Positions 1 through 6,141 of a stretch of DNA of 6,141 bases are shown here, in pieces. This DNA is from Wenzhouxiangella sp. GTDB taxonomy: Bacteria > Pseudomonadota > Gammaproteobacteria > Xanthomonadales > Wenzhouxiangellaceae. Location of the stretch: the NCBI GenBank assembly GCA_021767625.1, contig JAASTB010000141.1, forward strand, positions 1 to 6,141. The letters run 5' to 3'. The position numbers and the translations under genes were made by a program. How positions within the stretch are numbered: position 1 is the stretch's first letter; every line of letters begins with the position of its first letter. The notes under the pieces were generated by a model. It was not told where the DNA came from and searched no databases. It saw nothing but the letters and a program-made list of their open reading frames with translations.

Positions 1-1701
1 CGCGAACGGGCCCTGCCCCTGCTCAAGGAGCTGCAGAAACGCCGTCAGCAAGCGAGCGACACCGGCAAGCCCGCAGCGCCCCCGCGTGAGCCGTCCGACT
101 CGACCGACTGGCAGGCGGAGCTCGATGCCGTGGCACGACTCCTAGAGTCGGGCGAAATCGTGAAGGCCCAGGAGGGATTGCGCGAACTGCGCGGCCGCCT
201 TGATAGACTCAAACCCCGGCAGCGCCCCCGCGACGCGACCGGACGCCTGGGGCGTCTGGAAGGCCGCCTGCGCGAGATGCGCAACTGGGAGCATTGGTCT
301 AACAACAAGCACCGCGACGAATTGATCGAGCGCGTGGAGCAACTGGCCGGCGCCGACCAGCACCCGGACGCCATCTCGGCGGCGCTGAAGGAAGCCCGGC
401 GTGAATGGCAGCATCTCGAGAACCTGGAAGTCCTGCCGGGCGACAAGCGGCAACACGCCGCACCCGCTGGCCAGTGGCGCCGCTTCCAGGCGGCCTGCAA
501 GAACGCCTTCGAACAGGCCCAGCCCTTCTTCGAAAAGCGTCATGAGGTCCAGGCGGAAAACCTGGAACAGCTGGAAGCATTCCTCAAGCGCGGACAGGCG
601 CTTGCCGCCGACCAGGACGCTGATATCGAGACACTCAAGCAGTTCTCGAAGAGCGCGCGCCTGGCCATTCGCCGCCTCGACGACCTGCCCCCGAAAGCCC
701 GCGGCAAGTCGGCCGCACGCTTGCGCGAGCTGCTGGATTCACTTTCCCGGCGCATCGACGCGGCCTTCGAGTCCGTCGAGAACGCCAAACGGCGCCTGAT
801 TCGCGAGGCGCAGGCTCTCGAACACGAACCCGACCTGAAGTCGGCGATCGAGAAAGCCAAGGCGCTTCAGGCCCGGTGGAAGGAGACGGGCACTGGCCGG
901 CGGCGCATCGACCAGCAACTCTGGAAGGAATTCCGAGCGCCTATCGACCCGCTGTTCGAGAAGCTGCGCGGTGAGCACGACCAGCGACGCGAGGAACAGG
1001 AAGCCGAAGTCGCCGCCCTGCGCGAGTTGGCCGAGCAGGCCGAGGAAGTGGCCAAGTGCGAAGACGCCGAGCTGGATCAGGCCGCCGGTCGCATGAAGGC
1101 ACTTCGCGCCGAGTGGCAATCGGCAGGCCGGCGACCCGTGAAGCTGGCGGAGCGCTTCGACAAGGCAGAGCACACACTGCAAGAACGCCTCAGGAACCGG
1201 CGCATGAGAGAACGCCGAAAGGTCCTGGAACAGCTCGACGAACTGGCCGCGAGCGTGCAGTCCGCCTGGCAGGTCCGCCTGGCGGGCAGCAAGCCCGAGC
1301 TGGAAATCCCCGAGCCCGATGGCGGAAGCGACGATCCCGCCATGGCCTCTCTGCTGGCTGCGGCCCGAACCGTTGCCGACGAAGGCATCGACGAGGATAC
1401 CCTCGCCGGGCAGGTGACAGACAACGGCGAGAGTGCACGGCAGGTGGTCATCGAAATGGAGTTTCTCGCCGGGCTCGATTCGCCGGCTGAAGACCGCCAG
1501 GCGCGCATGAATTTCCAGGTCGAACGACTGGCGCAACGCATGTCCGAACGCGGCGAGTCGCCCGGGCTTGCCGACGAGCTGGCGAGCCTGCGCAAGCGCT
1601 GGTACGCCAGTTTCCCGCAGCCGCTCGACCGACACGAGGACATGGCAAAGCGCTTCCGGAAGTGCCAGAATGTACTCGAGTCGATGTCGGGTACAGAATG
1701 A
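1..1701 (+). CDS. DUF349 domain-containing protein, 5'-truncated by the window edge
   Basis: The frame is open from base 1 to the TGA at 1699-1701, giving 566 residues. No convincing start is visible, so the N-terminus lies outside the window; an internal GTG at 130 is only the first possible start codon and not a credible gene start. The protein is highly charged (Arg, Glu, Lys, Ala, Leu rich) and almost entirely helical in pattern, with no signal peptide or membrane segment, so it is probably cytoplasmic. Counting from base 1, I see three DUF349 modules: about 120-185 (W136, W159, FFEKR at 176-180), 280-335 (W293, then DQQLWKEFR at 304-312 and DPLFEK) and 355-405 (W372, F386). More degenerate copies seem to lie at about 60-118 (including NWEHWSNNKHRDEL) and 205-275. 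The molecular function of DUF349 proteins is not established to my knowledge, so none is assigned. The stop codon overlaps the start of the downstream antiporter gene. The family call is confident; the function is unknown. Confidence 0.9.
   Translation, partial: RERALPLLKELQKRRQQASDTGKPAAPPREPSDSTDWQAELDAVARLLESGEIVKAQEGLRELRGRLDRLKPRQRPRDATGRLGRLEGRLREMRNWEHWSNNKHRDELIERVEQLAGADQHPDAISAALKEARREWQHLENLEVLPGDKRQHAAPAGQWRRFQAACKNAFEQAQPFFEKRHEVQAENLEQLEAFLKRGQALAADQDADIETLKQFSKSARLAIRRLDDLPPKARGKSAARLRELLDSLSRRIDAAFESVENAKRRLIREAQALEHEPDLKSAIEKAKALQARWKETGTGRRRIDQQLWKEFRAPIDPLFEKLRGEHDQRREEQEAEVAALRELAEQAEEVAKCEDAELDQAAGRMKALRAEWQSAGRRPVKLAERFDKAEHTLQERLRNRRMRERRKVLEQLDELAASVQSAWQVRLAGSKPELEIPEPDGGSDDPAMASLLAAARTVADEGIDEDTLAGQVTDNGESARQVVIEMEFLAGLDSPAEDRQARMNFQVERLAQRMSERGESPGLADELASLRKRWYASFPQPLDRHEDMAKRFRKCQNVLESMSGTE
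1698..1701 (+). promoter_or_regulatory. ATGA stop/start overlap (probable translational coupling)
   Basis: The antiporter ATG (1698-1700) shares bases with the TGA stop (1699-1701) of the DUF349 gene. The bases just upstream contain only a weak CGGG-like stretch and no good Shine-Dalgarno. A ribosome finishing the first gene could restart on the second, tying the amount of antiporter to the DUF349 protein. The overlap is seen directly; the coupling is inferred. Confidence 0.7.
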
Positions 1702-3350
1702 ATAACAAGATAATCCCTGCACTGCGCGGCATCGCGCTGTGCGCAGCCTTGCTTGCCAGTCCCGCCCTGTTCGCCGCCGAAGAAGCCAGCCACTACGGCT
1801 GGGTTTCGGTGCTGCCGCCGCTGCTGGCCATTGCGCTGGCACTGCTCCTGCGGCAAGTCGTACCCGCCCTGTTCGTGGGCATCTGGATCGGCGCCTGGGC
1901 GCTCAACGACTTCTCCCTGATCGGGCTCTGGACCGGTCTGCTCGAGACCTTCGAAGTCCATATCGTCGACGCCCTTGCCAACCGCGACCACGCCGCGGTG
2001 ATCCTGTTTTCCATGATGGTCGGCGGCCTGGTCGGGATCATCTCCAAGAACGGCGGTCTCCTCGGAGTGGTCGAGCGAATCGTCGGTTTCGCCGATTCAG
2101 CCCGGCGAGCCAGCCTCGCCACCGTGGCGATGGGCCTTGCCATCTTCTTCGACGACTATGCCAACACCCTGGTGGTCGGCAACACCATGCGGCCGGTTAC
2201 CGACCGCATGCAGATCTCACGGGAGAAGCTCGCCTACCTGGTCGACTCCACGGCCGCGCCCATCGCCTGCCTGGCCCTCGTGACCACGTGGATCGGCTAC
2301 GAAGTCGGCCTGATCCGCAGCTCGATCGAGAACATCGCCGGCCTGGACGCCAACGCGTATTTCGTGTTTCTCAACTCGATCGCCTACAGTTTCTATCCGC
2401 TCTTCGCGCTGGTGCTGGTGTTTGCCATCGTCCTGTCCGGCCGCGACTTCGGCCCGATGCACGCGGCCGAGCGCCGCGCTCGGCACGAAGGTCGCGTCGC
2501 GCCGGAGGCCGTCAGCACCGCACTCGTCGACGACGACATGCAACAGGTGCAGCCGGCCGAAGGCGTGCGCTGCCTGGCACGCAATGCGATCATCCCAGTC
2601 GCGGTGCTGATCGTTTCGGTGATCGGCGGGCTGTTCGCCAGCGGCGAGGGCGACACGCTCCAGGAAATCATCGGCAGCGCGGATGCCTACAAGTCGCTTC
2701 TTTGGGGCTCGCTGCTGGGGGTACTCGCAGCCGCCCTGATGTCGGTTCTGCACCGCAGCCTTTCGATGGCGGAGATCATGTCGGCCTGGTTCACCGGAGT
2801 GCGCAGCATGCTGCTGGCCGTCGTGATCCTGGTTCTGGCCTGGGCCCTGTCGGGCATGACCGGCGAGCTCGGCACCGCGGGCTTCCTGGCCGAACTCCTC
2901 GGCGAGCGACTTCACCCCGGCCTGCTGCCGTCCCTTGTGTTCGTGCTCGCTGCCGGCACCGCTTTCGCCACCGGCTCGAGCTGGGGCACGATGGGCATTC
3001 TCCTGCCGCTGATGCTGCCGCTTTCCTGGGTGCTGATGACCGCCAGTGGAATGGACGGCGCCGAGCACATGCCGATTCTCTACGGCACGGTCGCCGCCGT
3101 ACTCGGCGGCGCGGTCTGGGGCGACCACTGCTCGCCGATTTCCGACACCACGATCCTGTCGTCCATGGCCAGCCAGTGCGATCACATCGAGCACGTCCGC
3201 ACCCAGCTCCCCTACGCCCTGTTCGCCGGCATCATCGCCATCGTGCTGGGCACCCTGCCCGCCGGCTTCGGCGTGCCCTGGTGGTTGTGCCTGCCCGTGG
3301 GGGCCATCGCGTTGGTCGCAGGGGTTCGGATAATCGGGCGGAAGATCTAG
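1698..3350 (+). CDS. NhaC-family Na+/H+ antiporter-like membrane transporter
   Basis: This 550-residue polytopic inner-membrane protein belongs to the NhaC-type antiporter family, whose members exchange Na+ for H+ or couple such exchange to organic acids. Family signatures seen are FFDDYANT at residues 150-157, followed by VVGNTMRPVTDR; DSTAAPIA shortly after; ATGSSWGT at 424-431, followed by MGILLPLMLPL; and WGDHCSPISDTT at 474-485. The conserved Asp, Ser and Thr residues in these loops are plausible ion ligands (inference). Many hydrophobic segments are present, split near residues 250-300 by a hydrophilic, probably cytoplasmic loop. The ATG at 1698 is preferred over an in-frame GTG at 1662: it forms an ATGA overlap with the upstream stop and begins a signal-peptide-like segment (K4, R10, hydrophobic 11-25, small residues at 26-27). 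No clear Shine-Dalgarno precedes it, consistent with translational coupling. The transported ion or solute cannot be read from sequence; MleN- and YuiF-like relatives are alternatives to a true Na+/H+ antiporter. Confidence 0.92.
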   Translation: MNNKIIPALRGIALCAALLASPALFAAEEASHYGWVSVLPPLLAIALALLLRQVVPALFVGIWIGAWALNDFSLIGLWTGLLETFEVHIVDALANRDHAAVILFSMMVGGLVGIISKNGGLLGVVERIVGFADSARRASLATVAMGLAIFFDDYANTLVVGNTMRPVTDRMQISREKLAYLVDSTAAPIACLALVTTWIGYEVGLIRSSIENIAGLDANAYFVFLNSIAYSFYPLFALVLVFAIVLSGRDFGPMHAAERRARHEGRVAPEAVSTALVDDDMQQVQPAEGVRCLARNAIIPVAVLIVSVIGGLFASGEGDTLQEIIGSADAYKSLLWGSLLGVLAAALMSVLHRSLSMAEIMSAWFTGVRSMLLAVVILVLAWALSGMTGELGTAGFLAELLGERLHPGLLPSLVFVLAAGTAFATGSSWGTMGILLPLMLPLSWVLMTASGMDGAEHMPILYGTVAAVLGGAVWGDHCSPISDTTILSSMASQCDHIEHVRTQLPYALFAGIIAIVLGTLPAGFGVPWWLCLPVGAIALVAGVRIIGRKI

Positions 3351-3353
3351 GAA

Positions 3354-3384
3354 GGTTTCAGGGTTCAGGATTTCAGGTTTCAGG
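3354..3384 (+). repeat. Left arm of heptamer repeat element
   Basis: Four tandem units begin 3 bases after the antiporter stop codon: GGTTTCA (3354-3360), GGGTTCA (3361-3367), GGATTTCA (3368-3375, one base longer) and GGTTTCA (3376-3382), then a terminal GG. The units are the reverse complement of the TGAAACC/TGAACCC units in the right arm at 3469-3503. Confidence 0.9.
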
Positions 3385-3407
3385 CGGCGCCTGCTACGGA
3401 ATGCGGG

Positions 3408-3420
3408 GCGGCTACGCCGC
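3408..3420. repeat. Small GC hairpin inside the repeat element
   Basis: GCGGC (3408-3412) and GCCGC (3416-3420) form a 5-bp stem around a TAC loop, in the unique core (3385-3439) between the heptamer arms. The core is 55 bases with no open reading frame of note. A small hairpin between larger inverted arms recalls REP-like elements, but the stem is short and could arise by chance in GC-rich DNA. Confidence 0.4.
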
Positions 3421-3439
3421 GATCGATTGGAGGTATTCC

Positions 3440-3503
3440 CGAACCCGGAACCCGGAACCCGGAATTCCTGAAACCTGAAACCTGAAACCTGAACCCTGAA
3501 CCC
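3440..3503 (+). repeat. Right tandem heptamer array (9 units)
   Basis: Nine units of the form N-GAA-NCC run without interruption: CGAACCC (3440), GGAACCC (3447 and 3454), GGAATTCC (3461-3468, eight bases), TGAAACC (3469, 3476, 3483) and TGAACCC (3490, 3497). The period is 7 bp apart from the single 8-base unit. The last five units are the inverted counterpart of the left arm at 3354-3384; the GGAACCC part has no partner there. I see no coding sense in the array. Confidence 0.9.
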
Positions 3504-3523
3504 TACCCCCGGGCTCCCCCGCT

Positions 3524-3529
3524 TATAAT
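3524..3529 (+). promoter_or_regulatory. Perfect -10 box (TATAAT) of a probable leaderless dnaE promoter
   Basis: An exact TATAAT lies 6 bp before the dnaE ATG at 3536, an AT-rich island in a very C-rich stretch. Sigma-70 promoters usually start 6-8 bases after the -10 box, which would place the first transcribed base at or next to the A of the ATG. No good -35 hexamer is found at 16-18 bp spacing (3500-3507 reads CCTAC-like sequence), and no TGn extension precedes the box. The -35 region would fall at the end of the heptamer array. The box is seen directly; promoter activity is inferred. Confidence 0.6.
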
Positions 3530-3535
3530 CCCCCC

Positions 3536-6141
3536 ATGCCCGACGAAGTCGCCAAGACCCCGCCCCAGTCCCCCTTCGTGCACTTGCGGCTGCACACGGA
3601 ATATTCGCTCGAGGACGGGATGGTGCGCATCGGCGAGCTGATCGATCGGGCCGTGGAGCTGGGCATGCCCGCGGTGGCGATGACCGACTGGCACAACCTG
3701 TTCGGACTGGTCAAGTTCTACCGCAAGGCGATGGCAAAGGGCATCAAGCCGATCGTGGGGGCCGACGTGCGCGTCCAGGATCCGGCCGACGCCGAGCAGT
3801 TCGGCGTCGTCACCCTGCTGGTGCAGGACCGGGGCGGCTATCTCAACCTTTGCCGCATCCTCTCGCGAAGCTTCCTGGAAGGCCGTTTCAGGGGCCAGCC
3901 GAGGGTTCACCCGGCCTGGCTTCGCGGCCACACCGACGGGCTGATCGCCCTGCTCGGACGCCAGTCCAACGTCGGCGAGGCGCTTTCCAACGGTCGCCGC
4001 AACCTGGCGCGAAACCGCCTGGAGGACTGGGAGGCCCACTTCCCCGAACGTCTCTACCTGACCCTGGAACGCATGGGTCGAGAGGACGAGCGCGTGATCG
4101 AGTCCGGGCTGCTCGACCTGGCCGTTCAGCGCCAGTTGCCGGTCGTGGCCAGCAACGACGTCCGCTTCCTGACGCGCGACGATTTCTTCGCGCACGAAGC
4201 GCGCGTGTGCATCCACCAGAGCCGGCTGCTCGACGACAAGCGCCGCCCGCGCGAATACGTCGACGAGCAATACCTCAAGAGCGGCGAGGAAATGGCAGAA
4301 CGATTCGCCGATCTTCCGGTGGCGCTCGAGAATACCCTTCACCTGGCCCGCCGCTGCAATCTCGAGCTGCGGCTGGGCGAGTACTTCCTGCCGGCGTTTC
4401 CCGTGCCCGAGGGCGAGACCGAGGACGACTTCGTCCGGCGCAAGGCCGCCGAGGGGCTCGACAAGCGCCTTGAGCGCCACGGCCTGGCAGAGGGCGTGCC
4501 ACGCTCCGACTACGACCAGCGGCTCGAGCGCGAGCTGGAGGTCATCGTCTCGATGGGGTTTTCGGGCTACTTCCTGATTGTGGCCGACTTCATCGCCTGG
4601 GCACGCAACAACGGTGTCCCGGTCGGCCCGGGCCGCGGGTCCGGCGCGGGCTCGGTCGTGGCCTGGTGCTTGGGCATTACCGACGTCGATCCAATACGTT
4701 ACGAGCTTCTATTCGAGCGCTTTCTCAACCCTGAGCGCGTGTCGATGCCCGACTTCGACGTCGACTTCTGCGTCGAGGGCCGCGACCGCGTCATCGAGTA
4801 CGTGGCACAGCGCTACGGACGCGACCAGGTCTCCCAGATCATCACTTACGGCACCATGGCGGCCAAGGCCGTGGTGCGCGACTGCGGCCGCGTGCTCGGG
4901 TACAACTACGGCTTCGTCGATTCCATCGCCAAGCTGATTCCGAACCAGCTCGACATGACGCTCGGCAAGGCGCTGGAAGAAGAGCCCGAGCTCAAGGCGC
5001 GCTACGAAAAGGAGGACGACACCCGCTCGATCCTCGACCTGGCGCGCTCGCTCGAGGGACTGGCACGCAATGCCGGCAAGCACGCCGGCGGCCTGGTCAT
5101 CGCGCCCGGCCCCCTGACCGACTACACGCCGCTCTACACCGAGCCCGACGGGCATTCGGTGCTCACCCAGTTCGACAAGAATGATGTCGAGGAGGTCGGG
5201 CTGGTCAAGTTCGACTTCCTGGGCCTGCGCAACCTCACCATCATCGACTGGGCGCTCAGGGCAGTGAACGACTCGCGCCGCAAGGCCGGCGAAGCGCCGA
5301 TCGATCTCGACGACGTGCCGCTCGACGACGGCAAGTCCTTCGAGCTCCTGCGGGCCGCCCACACCACCGCAGTTTTCCAGCTCGAATCGCCGGGCATGAA
5401 GGAGATGCTGCGCAAGCTCAAGCCCGACAGCTTCGACGACATCGTCGCCGCGGTGGCCCTCTACCGACCCGGTCCGCTGGATGCCGGCATGGTCGACGAG
5501 TACATCGATCGCAAGCACGGCAAGGCGCCGGTGCGCTACCCGCATCCCAGGTCCGAACCCATTCTCAAGCCGACCTATGGCGTGATCCTCTACCAGGAAC
5601 AGGTCATGCAGATCGCCCAGGAGCTGGCCGGCTACAGTCTCGGCGGCGCCGACCTGCTGCGCCGCGCCATGGGCAAGAAGAAGGTCGAGGAGATGGAGCG
5701 CCAGCGCGAACTGTTCGTCTCCGGCGCCGCCGACAAGGGCATCGACGAGGACCAGGCCCAGTCCATCTTCAACCTGATGGAGACCTTCGCCCGCTACGGC
5801 TTCAACAAATCGCACTCGGTCGCCTACGCGCTGGTGGCCTACCACACCGCCTGGCTGAAGGCCCACTACCCCGCGGAGTTCATGGCCGCAGTCCTTTCGG
5901 CCGACCTCGACAAGACCGACAAGATCTCCAACCTGATCGAAGACTGCCGGCTGATGGGTCTCGAGATCCTCCCGCCCGACGTCAATCGTTCTGCCTATCG
6001 CTTCGAAGTCGAAGACGGCGCCATCCGCTACGGTCTGGGCGCGCTCAAGGGCGTGGGACGCGGCGCAGTGGAGAATCTCGTGGCCGTGCGCGAACAATGC
6101 GGCGAGTTCACCTCGCTGGCGCACATGTGCCGCGAAGTCGA
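3536..6141 (+). CDS. dnaE: DNA polymerase III alpha subunit, 3'-truncated by the window edge
   Basis: This is the catalytic subunit of the replicative DNA polymerase III holoenzyme (C-family polymerase), which copies the chromosome in the cytoplasm together with the DnaQ proofreader and the beta clamp. It encodes 868 residues here; E. coli DnaE has 1160, so roughly 290 are missing, including the clamp-binding, OB-fold and tau-binding parts. Domains seen are PHP (about 14-285, beginning HLRLHTEYSLEDG), palm with GPGRGSGAGS at 364-373 and PDFDVDF giving catalytic D406 and D408, thumb (about 440-515), the third catalytic Asp in KFDFLGLR (D560), then fingers with YGFNKSHS at 754-761. D406/D408/D560 match E. 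coli D401/D403/D555. The ATG at 3536 is the first possible start after the in-frame TGA at 3497, which fixes the start. No Shine-Dalgarno precedes it. The usual gammaproteobacterial upstream neighbour rnhB is absent; an antiporter gene lies there instead. Confidence 0.98.
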   Translation, partial: MPDEVAKTPPQSPFVHLRLHTEYSLEDGMVRIGELIDRAVELGMPAVAMTDWHNLFGLVKFYRKAMAKGIKPIVGADVRVQDPADAEQFGVVTLLVQDRGGYLNLCRILSRSFLEGRFRGQPRVHPAWLRGHTDGLIALLGRQSNVGEALSNGRRNLARNRLEDWEAHFPERLYLTLERMGREDERVIESGLLDLAVQRQLPVVASNDVRFLTRDDFFAHEARVCIHQSRLLDDKRRPREYVDEQYLKSGEEMAERFADLPVALENTLHLARRCNLELRLGEYFLPAFPVPEGETEDDFVRRKAAEGLDKRLERHGLAEGVPRSDYDQRLERELEVIVSMGFSGYFLIVADFIAWARNNGVPVGPGRGSGAGSVVAWCLGITDVDPIRYELLFERFLNPERVSMPDFDVDFCVEGRDRVIEYVAQRYGRDQVSQIITYGTMAAKAVVRDCGRVLGYNYGFVDSIAKLIPNQLDMTLGKALEEEPELKARYEKEDDTRSILDLARSLEGLARNAGKHAGGLVIAPGPLTDYTPLYTEPDGHSVLTQFDKNDVEEVGLVKFDFLGLRNLTIIDWALRAVNDSRRKAGEAPIDLDDVPLDDGKSFELLRAAHTTAVFQLESPGMKEMLRKLKPDSFDDIVAAVALYRPGPLDAGMVDEYIDRKHGKAPVRYPHPRSEPILKPTYGVILYQEQVMQIAQELAGYSLGGADLLRRAMGKKKVEEMERQRELFVSGAADKGIDEDQAQSIFNLMETFARYGFNKSHSVAYALVAYHTAWLKAHYPAEFMAAVLSADLDKTDKISNLIEDCRLMGLEILPPDVNRSAYRFEVEDGAIRYGLGALKGVGRGAVENLVAVREQCGEFTSLAHMCREV

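Larger units (their letters stand above)
3354..3503. terminator. Large inverted-repeat element between the antiporter gene and dnaE; possible terminator
   Basis: The left arm (3354-3384) can pair with 3474-3503 to form a stem of about 30 bp with one mismatch (3356 against 3501) and one bulged A in the unit at 3368-3375, enclosing a loop of about 89 bases. It sits just after the antiporter stop and ahead of the dnaE promoter-like box, where it could end or slow upstream transcription, or protect the mRNA 3' end. No T-run follows the stem, so it is not a classical intrinsic terminator. The pairing is seen directly; the termination role is inference. It may simply be a dispersed intergenic repeat of the REP/MITE type. 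Confidence 0.45.

Noticed and set aside
1662..1697. GTG at 1662 as the start of the antiporter gene
   Set aside because: It would add 12 polar residues before the signal-peptide-like segment and a 40-base overlap with the upstream gene. The ATG at 1698 fits the ATGA overlap and membrane-protein N-terminus better.
739..1991. Long overlapping - strand open frames (739-1842 and 1077-1991) across the DUF349/antiporter junction
   Set aside because: They cross two real genes that overlap by ATGA on the + strand, and their translations show no domain or coherent composition.
2217..3194. A 325-codon open frame on the - strand within the antiporter gene
   Set aside because: It is a Gly/His/Gln/Ala/Arg-rich shadow opposite a well-supported membrane protein gene.
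1739..3478. A 579-codon open frame on the + strand, overlapping the antiporter gene
   Set aside because: It lies in another frame of a gene with clear NhaC family motifs, its translation is Arg/Pro/Gly/His-rich low-complexity sequence without domains, and its end runs into the heptamer repeat. It is a GC-bias shadow.
3354..3503. CRISPR array
   Set aside because: The repeated units are 7 bp with no spacers between them, and the two sides are inverted relative to each other; a CRISPR array has direct repeats of about 23-40 bp separated by unique spacers.
3501..3535. A canonical sigma-70 -35 box for the dnaE promoter
   Set aside because: At 16, 17 and 18 bp spacing from TATAAT the hexamers match TTGACA at two positions or fewer, so no -35 box is annotated.
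3503..4480. A 325-codon open frame on the - strand over the 5' part of dnaE and its promoter region
   Set aside because: It lies antisense to the PHP domain of DnaE and shows no family motif or credible ribosome binding site.
4709..6124. A 471-codon open frame on the - strand, antisense to dnaE
   Set aside because: The + strand encodes highly conserved DnaE here. The antisense translation is rich in Val, Gly, Leu, His and Asp with no recognisable domain, as expected opposite GC-rich codons.

Overview
The window reads as chromosomal DNA of a GC-rich gammaproteobacterium. The DnaE encoded at the right end follows the E. coli polymerase III alpha chain almost block by block, and the catalytic residues sit at a constant +5 offset. 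The left-hand gene has the long, multi-module DUF349 architecture common in gammaproteobacteria. GC-rich codon third positions give long meaningless open frames on the other strands. The intergenic heptamer array (TGAAACC/TGAACCC type) resembles repeats I recall from Xanthomonadales and their relatives, such as Wenzhouxiangellaceae; that family-level guess is from memory and is weak.

The layout is three genes, all on the + strand. (1) Positions 1-1701 hold the 3' part of a large DUF349-domain protein whose start lies left of the window. (2) Positions 1698-3350 hold a complete NhaC-family Na+/H+-type antiporter. It starts inside the stop codon of gene 1 (ATGA overlap), so the two are probably one transcription unit. 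(3) Positions 3351-3535 are a noncoding spacer filled mostly by a composite 7-bp-period repeat with inverted arms, followed by a TATAAT box. (4) Positions 3536-6141 hold dnaE, the replicative DNA polymerase III alpha subunit, cut off by the window edge after 868 residues.

The DUF349/antiporter pair and dnaE look like separate transcription units divided by the repeat element. The repeat can fold into a roughly 30-bp stem just after the antiporter stop codon. The -10-like box lies only 6 bp before the dnaE ATG, with no Shine-Dalgarno sequence, which suggests a leaderless dnaE mRNA. Functionally, the window joins a chromosome-replication gene to an ion-transport gene and a DUF349 protein of unknown role. 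I see no shared pathway, no mobile element, no CRISPR array and no RNA gene. The window is mostly ordinary; the dnaE start region and the repeat element are the parts worth a second look.
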